From Procambarus clarkii (lineage: Eukaryota; Arthropoda; Malacostraca; Decapoda; Cambaridae): a DNA stretch of 64,000 bases. The first letter of the stretch is position 1; each line of letters starts with the position of its first letter. A model generated the notes under the pieces. It ran no database searches and was not told the origin of the DNA. It saw only the letters and a list, made by a program, of their open reading frames with translations. Both the position numbers and the translations under genes were made by a program. Below, piece after piece: positions 57,999-64,000 of the stretch. The DNA is taken from assembly GCF_040958095.1 (NCBI RefSeq), contig NC_091158.1:32392303-32456302 (forward strand), given 5' to 3'.

Positions 57999-58325
57999 TC
58001 TACCTCACTCCTCTATTGTCAACCCATGTCTGTTATTTTCTTAATCAACACTGTTTGTCAACCTATTGTATTTGTGCTGCTTTTTCAGTCATGTTCCCCC
58101 TTTTTTTTTTATCTTTATTTGTATTTGTTCTCAACACTTTTTATTCTTTATGCTCAATTAGTATTAAGTTCTAGATATTAATGTTTTTCTTGCCCGAAAC
58201 GCATTGCGTAATAGTGGCTTTAGGCATTGTATGTACTAGCTCTATCTATATATCAATCCATTAATGTAACATCACTTGTATGTATATATCTTACCTGAAT
58301 AAACATCTGAATCTGAATCTGAATA
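57999..58325 (+). mobile_element. LINE 3' UTR and tail
   Basis: TTGCCCGAAACGCATTGCG, TAATAGTGGCTTTAGGCATT, then CCTGAATAAACATC and tandem TGAATC at the end. Confidence 0.75.
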
Positions 58326-58472
58326 TATTATTGGGCCCCAGAGACCTCATCTATAACTTTTGTTACTCCTCTGCATGAACCTTTTTTTCTAATTTCACCC
58401 AAAAAATCATAAAAAATTTTCCTTTAAATATTATCGGCTACTTTTGATCTCACAATATTATCTTTCTCTTTC

Positions 58473-59860
58473 TTAATCCTCTATCTTGATGATATTGAGC
58501 CCTGGTGCCACACCTGAGCTGGGGCCACCAACCATCTCTGGGGCATCCTGCATCTTTCTGTAGGTTATGCCAAAAGGTAGATCTATTTGAAATTCCCTAA
58601 CATGATTATTCCAACCTGGCATACTACTTCTTTTATTGGTTATAAGATAAATACTCTCTTCCCCTGCACTATCTAGCACTGAAACGACGGATGTGAAAAA
58701 GTCCTTGAGATTGTTCTGATGCAACTTGCACTGAATAATATTGCAAGCAATTGCATCACTTGTGATTTGAGTATTGGTTAAGCAGGCATTTAAACTTATC
58801 CAGGTCAGCAAGAGTGGCCTTCCTACGTTTAGGTGTGTTCTAGGGAGGTTTATGTTATCTTTGGCAGCAGCAACTTGTGAGTGAGGTATATTGGAGGTGG
58901 CCATGGCAGGATGATACCAGGACAGGTTGTCATCACTGACAGCCTTATACTTAAAGGTGTGACCAGTTATATCATCAATAAGAAAATGATCAATATGAGA
59001 CCTTCCATTCCTATCTCATGACATAAAGCTATAGTAATAGTAAATAAATCATTAATAGCAGGATTATGTAAATTTTCAGCATCCATGAATTCATTAAACA
59101 AATTTAAGTATACATCTTGGCAGGTAAAATCAGTGTTAAAAATCACCTACCACCCATGAGTTCAGCATTATGATACAAATTAGTCAATTGATATATTTCT
59201 GATTTTACATTTCCATACTCATCTCCACAGTTGATATTGCTTGTGGAAACCATGCATATACACACACACGTAATCAAATACTGCTGAGCACCTTTCAGGC
59301 CCCTGAGCAAAGGGGCCTGACATCTGAGTGGACAGCACATCGGATTCGTAGACCTGAGGTTCCGGGTTCGATCCTTGCTGGAGACGGAAACAAATGGGCA
59401 GAGTTTCTTTCATCCTGATGAGTCTGTTCACCTAGCAGTAAATATATACCTGAGAGATAGACAGCTGCTACAGGCTGCTTCCATGGGATTGTGTAACAAA
59501 AAGGAGGCCTGGTCGAGGACCGGGCCGTGGGGGACGATAAGCCCCGAAATCATCTCCAGATAACTATAGGACACAAGTATAGCAGGAGTGAGCCCTGATA
59601 CAATATTGACAACCTCAACTTTACATTGCATATTGTTATGCCCAGGATAGCAGCAGCACCATAGGGTCTTCCAGGACCTGACCAGTCAATAAACATGTCA
59701 ATACTGGCAGTGGAAAAAGAACTATCAATAAATTTGAAGTGGTTTTGATATTCATAAGATGTAAGCCAGTGTTCTTGCAAGACAAGAATATTTTGTACAT
59801 ACCAAAATGCTTTTAACGTTCATATATTCAGGGTTTGTTATTTCTCTAATTACCTTAATA
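58473..59860 (-). pseudogene. LINE endonuclease and linker fragment, split by a SINE
   Basis: 59550-59780 encodes LQEHWLTSYEYQNHFKFIDS (endonuclease motif LQEHWL) and SGPGRPYGAAAIL (family GRPYGGVAIL). After the SINE, frames at 58473-58904 give CNIIQCKLHQNNLKDFF and ITNKRSSMPGWNNHVREF, the linker before RT. Stops and frameshifts throughout. Confidence 0.7.
59296..59575 (+). mobile_element. tRNA-derived SINE inside the LINE
   Basis: The head has GAGTGGACAGCACATCGG (A-box-like) and GGTTCCGGGTTCGATCC (B box). The body has GGGCAGAGTTTCTTTC, CAGCTGCTACAGGCTGCTTC and GAGGCCTGGTCGAGGACCGG. The tail is GCCCCGAAATCATCTCCAGA. A hairpin CAGGCCCC/GGGGCCTG sits at its left edge. Confidence 0.8.
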
Positions 59861-60498
59861 ACCGGGAATTATAACTTTACAAATACTGAAGCATTGTCAT
59901 GGGGGTAAATAAACCATATTACGTGAAGATCATTTATGTGCTAATTAAAACAACACTTATAGTAAGAGGTCAGTAAATTGGAATGTTGAGACAATTGTCA
60001 AGTAATAATAATATAATAATTAATAGGTTTTAAGAGCCATCTATTGCACATTATTCTATCTATAAATAATCTGAACTAATAAAAGAGCCTAAATAAATAA
60101 TAATTAAACATCATTAACATCCATCAAGACAAGAAATTAAACGACCAATCAAAACCATATAGGTTACTCCTACACCTCATAATACAGGCCAATAATGATC
60201 ATAAATATACTTATCAATTAAACAATATTCAAACTAAGGACTTTACATCAATTTTTTTAAATCACTAATTTAAAAGCAGACATTCTTTTATATTAATAAA
60301 TTGTCAGATTAAGGCATCTGTAAACAAATGAAATAAATACAGTATTAGTATTTAAGCCTTCGATGAAATACTCCGCATTATAATACAAATTCTGGAGTCA
60401 CTCATATAAATGCAAAGTTTTGGTTTATAAAATACCAGATTTAAGATAATACAAATATCAGAATCAGGCTAATATTATTGCCAGATTCATATACAGTA

Positions 60499-60547
<49 letters not shown>

Positions 60548-61730
60548 TGCTTGCTACTTATATATATATATAGAATTGCTTGCTACTTATATATATATAT
60601 ATATATATATAATTGCTTGCTACTTATATATATAGAATTGCTAGATTCATATAAATATAAAACTGCCCGATTCAAGATAATGTCGGAAAATCCGACACCA
60701 TTTAATATATCATACATACAGATAATTGCTGCTGTATTACCAACAAGTTACCCATAGAAAACGTAACTTGTAGTGGAATTACCGTCTATAGAAAACGGGA
60801 TATCATCACCACATACTATTATAAATTCTCCACCTATTATGGTGGGAATTATTCTTAAATACATTAGTCTTTGGACTTTACCATCAGAAAAACATCTCAT
60901 ATAAATTAACTTAATTATCAATATTAAAGTAGAGTAAATGTGACCCTTCTATCACTTTCTGTCATGTGGACAATGTAAACCAGGCGTCAGGGTGAGGAAG
61001 GGGCGGCCGTTGTTGAGACTAGACCAGAGGCTCACACGGGAGCAAATTCGGCTCCTGTTAATTTTACTTGGACGTAGTGTTATGGAAACCAAAGGTGTAC
61101 CATCTTCAACACGCTGTCAACAAATTCAAGTTAAGTGTTCTTTCCGAAACCCATGTATCTTTCATTTGTGGCCATTAATGTCATTATATAGGGTGACCCG
61201 GTTAGAGCACGTGGAAGCCTCAAACTAAAGGTAATTAAGCCAGGTCTTTAAGGTTCCATGTATAGTGTTTTCTCTGATATAGCTTGTCATATATAGAACC
61301 TGGCTTCACAGTTAGCGCCCTTTTGACAGGTCAAGACGAGGAAGACTTTGTGCACCAGTTACTGGGTGATGGAAGCTACCTCAAAGAGGATAATTTGGTG
61401 TCTACACCCTAGACACCTGCCAGATTCAGGTTAATATAATTAACCTGGTGGACTAACCTGCTGTACTATAAGATAAGGAACTTTTTCAATGTATGTAGTT
61501 AATACTGTAGTTTGATTGGCTGCATATATATTTAATTAATATAAACCCCCCCTAATGTGTAGAGGATCGATTTGTGAGATTATGAGATTATTGCAGAAAT
61601 ACAGTCCACTTATCATTATACAAATTGCTATCGAAGTATATAAATTAACGTAAATATAAATTCATATAAATTAAATAAATATAAATCTCACAGGTCGGTT
61701 CCCACAGATAATGTAATTAACATATTTATG

Positions 61731-61734
<4 letters not shown>
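59861..61734. other. AT-rich DNA, no gene recognised
   Basis: Includes (AT)n tracts at 60503-60543 and 60590-60612 and three copies of AATTGCTTGCTACTTATATA near 60545-60640. Unassigned repeat-like sequence near 60980-61440. Confidence 0.6.

Positions 61735-61803
<69 letters not shown>
61733..61803. repeat. (AT)n microsatellite
   Basis: About 35 dinucleotides. Confidence 0.95.
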
Positions 61804-61806
<3 letters not shown>

Positions 61807-61869
61807 GTATATGAGTTTTATAATTGCCAGTCTTAGGATAATGTAACTGCCAGATTCAGGTTAATATAA

Positions 61870-62540
61870 TTGACAGTCAGGCTTTGATACTGTAAGCCAT
61901 ACCTACCTCTTACTTAAACTTAATCATTACAGAATCTGAGGCCTTCCTGATAACTATATTCTATCATATCTTAATGATAGACACCAATATGTAGCCATTA
62001 ATGACATAACCCCCCCCCCACATCTCTACTGTAACCGTAGGAGTGCCTCAGGGCAGCATCTTAGAACCTCTCCTATTGCTTATATACATCAATGATTTAC
62101 CAAATGTCTCTAACATCCTTAAACCAATACTATTTGCTGGCGATACTACCCTCATCTATTCAAACTCCAATGCATCACACAATAAGTAATATTGTAAACA
62201 ACAAATTGAAACAAACTGGATGTGGTTGGATGTCAACCAACAAACCAAATATAGAGAAGACCTATTACATTGTATTTGGAAGTAAATTATCAAATGAAAT
62301 TCACCTTCAAATAGATAATGTCAACATTACCATTAAAAATGATGAAAAAGTTCCTTGGCCTATACATAAACAAGAGACTAAATTTGAACACTCACATACA
62401 GTACACAGGCAAAGTCTCAAACTGTTGGTATATTCTCAAAAATCACATATTATATTCCCCACTCTTCTATCCTTTCACTATACTATTCCCTAAGTTATTC
62501 CTGTTTAACATAATGATAATGCTAAAGATGATAATGTTTT
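61870..62540 (+). pseudogene. LINE reverse transcriptase fragment
   Basis: Frames read LDTVSHTYLLLKLNHYRI, GVPQGSILEPLLLLIYINDL and ILFAGDTTLIYS. These are RT motifs VPQGS and FADDT, the latter with one catalytic Asp changed to Gly. A C run at 62010-62020 and several frameshifts break it. Confidence 0.75.
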
Positions 62541-62559
62541 TTTGAGAAACGTACATAGA

Positions 62560-63165
62560 AAATGGGTTACAAGTACAATGTTGGATTTCTAGATAAAGCA
62601 AGAATATACTATGCCTAAAGCCACTAATATGCACAGTGTTTCAGACATGCTGTGGATAAACACTTAAAACTAATTGTTAAAAATAATTGAGATGAAAAGC
62701 AAAAGTTGAACAAAAGTAGAAAAAAATAAAAAGAATGACAATAATTACATGTTGAACGGAACAGCAAAACTGCAACAGAACAGCCGATGGTAATTTTAAC
62801 TAAATAAACATGGTAACTTTTTTTGTTTACTTGGCATATAGAAGTATTACAAGTTCAGTCATTATTCATTATTGTTTAATAATAGCAAGACATAGGTTGA
62901 CAATCAGTAGGTAAGGTAGGTTACATGGCATTTATTAGGTAGTACTTAGTTTCTCTCTTAAACTGGTTGAGAGACGGACAGTCTTTGATGTTATTGGGAA
63001 GAACATTTTACATTTTGGGACTCTTGATTTGTGGAATATTTCCACTTTGGCTAAGTCGCACTCTTGGAATATCAAATAATTATTTGTTTCTAGTGTGGAT
63101 TTCAAAGATTCTGCTACAGCCCCCTACCATGTATTTAAAAACAGGTTTAGCATTGCAGTTCAGTG
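62560..63165 (-). mobile_element. LINE C-terminus and 3' end, inverted
   Basis: Minus-strand counterpart of 57720-58320. The 3' tail TTAGTGGCTTTAGGCATAG lies near 62600-62640, and sequence at 62967-63160 is antisense to the C-terminal coding part. It sits tail to tail with the RT fragment at 61870. Confidence 0.65.
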
Positions 63166-63181
63166 TTTCATATTATATTAT

Positions 63182-63182
<1 letters not shown>

Positions 63183-63248
<66 letters not shown>
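63183..63248. repeat. (AT)n microsatellite
   Basis: About 32 dinucleotides directly abutting a Penelope-like fragment. Confidence 0.95.
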
Positions 63249-63250
<2 letters not shown>

Positions 63251-63370
63251 TTTCATTGAATATGACCGCATATTCTGTATTTATTATTTTCTGGTTTAGG
63301 GCTTCTATCCCTCTAACTATTTTCTTAGCATCAAGGCTTAATTGAAATAGGAGTTCTCCAAAACTCATTT
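63249..63370 (-). mobile_element. Penelope-like element N-terminal fragment, inverted
   Basis: The minus strand encodes LFQLSLDAKKIVRGIEALNQ followed by KIINTEYAVIFNE, the N-terminal region of Penelope-type RT proteins. It ends at the (AT)n tract. Confidence 0.55.
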
Positions 63371-63437
63371 TCGTACTTTTAAGGTGAAGAAAAGAAGTGA
63401 TTTACTATAGAGTGTATTACACTTATTTGTATAATTT

Positions 63438-63473
63438 GCACGACGTTTCGAACCTCCATGGTTCATTCTCAAG
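63438..63473 (-). ncRNA. hammerhead-like motif, degenerate
   Basis: The minus strand reads CTTGAGAATGAACC, ATGGA, GGTTCGAAACGTCGTGC: a GAACC/GGTTC stem followed by GAAAC and GTC as in a hammerhead core. The CUGAUGA half is replaced by CUUGAGAAU. Penelope-like elements are known to carry such ribozymes. Confidence 0.35.
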
Positions 63474-63574
63474 TGAACAGATCTTACAATACTAGTTGAT
63501 TTTATACCCGCATTAGGTCAGGTGATAATACAATGAAGGTGAAAACATGGGGGGATACATAAGGGATAAACATA

Positions 63575-63612
63575 GGGGCTGCAGAAGGCTTATTGGCCCA
63601 TACGAGGCATCT
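63575..63612 (-). mobile_element. CR1-like 3' UTR fragment
   Basis: GCAGAAGGCTTATTGGCCCA then TACGAGGCATCTCCTAT is the reverse complement of the 3' UTR at 961-1005. Confidence 0.7.
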
Positions 63613-63782
63613 CCTATCTAAACACAAAGATTAATCCAGTGTAATTGGCCTGTTATGTTGGACATTGTCTTCTGTGTTGGCATCGATATGTTCTTGTCTT
63701 GTCCTTACTCTCATGGTGGGTAGAGTAAATAGTTCCGTGATTTGGGTGTTCATGGTAGGTCGCTCTATTCTTATGTGAATTG

Positions 63783-63859
63783 CAAGAAAATAATAAATAC
63801 AGAATATGCGGTCATATTCAATGAAACATGTTTGAAAGAAAACCTGCTGCCAGTATACA

Positions 63860-63863
<4 letters not shown>
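63783..63863 (+). mobile_element. Penelope-like element N-terminal fragment
   Basis: KKIINTEYAVIFNETCLKEN then LLPVYTNI. The KxNLLPxYTNI box is typical of Penelope-type proteins. It runs straight into (AT)n. The first part is the inverted partner of 63249-63296. Confidence 0.6.

Positions 63864-63949
<86 letters not shown>
63862..63949. repeat. (AT)n microsatellite
   Basis: About 44 dinucleotides. Confidence 0.95.
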
Positions 63950-63952
<3 letters not shown>

Positions 63953-64000
63953 CACTTGATAGGGTGTGAAGTGACTTAGACTAAATATCTAAAATATTCA

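Overview
The window is raw eukaryotic nuclear DNA, most likely from a decapod crustacean such as a crayfish, shrimp or crab. Three things point there. There is an intron-split RING/cyclophilin gene. There are eukaryotic tRNA genes (initiator Met, Val-CAC). The DNA is packed with arthropod-type retroelements: CR1/Jockey-like and I-clade LINEs, a Penelope-like element, Gypsy LTR elements, Tigger and piggyBac transposons and tRNA-derived SINEs. The species assignment is inference. No bacterial genes, operons or CRISPR arrays are present.

Layout. 0-9.4 kb: a CR1-like LINE 3' end with a second copy nested in it, a 24-bp minisatellite built from the LINE 3' UTR, a complete but broken Tigger transposon (3165-5611), AT-rich DNA and a deleted Tigger relative. 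9.48-16.5 kb: the one convincing host gene, four phase-0 coding exons for a RING finger, coiled coil and cyclophilin-like protein, an architecture comparable to primate TRIMCyp. A 1.6-kb piggyBac-type non-autonomous element sits in its first visible intron. Minisatellites made from the gene's own splice acceptor, exon and stop-codon region fill its introns and 3' flank. 17.8-28 kb: more minisatellites, a decayed LINE reverse transcriptase and a SINE. 28.2-32.6 kb: a Gypsy-type LTR retrotransposon with intact-looking gag and pol frames, sitting in the T-arm of a tRNA-Asn copy. 33.8-37.6 kb: a small tRNA neighbourhood with inverted repeats. 38-51.5 kb: a 14-bp satellite of about 170 units, a nearly full-length I-clade LINE with many small lesions, 30-bp palindromic satellites, and a 1236-bp solo LTR with a 4-bp target duplication. 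51.5-57.5 kb: two unrelated 41-bp satellites. 57.5-64 kb: LINE and Penelope-like fragments, a SINE and (AT)n tracts.

Almost every long reading frame without a recognised domain is a by-product of a tandem array whose period is not a multiple of three. The mobile elements and the one gene do not form a pathway. What links them is recurrent conversion of element tails and exon edges into tandem repeats. The best candidate for new biology is the RING-cyclophilin gene.
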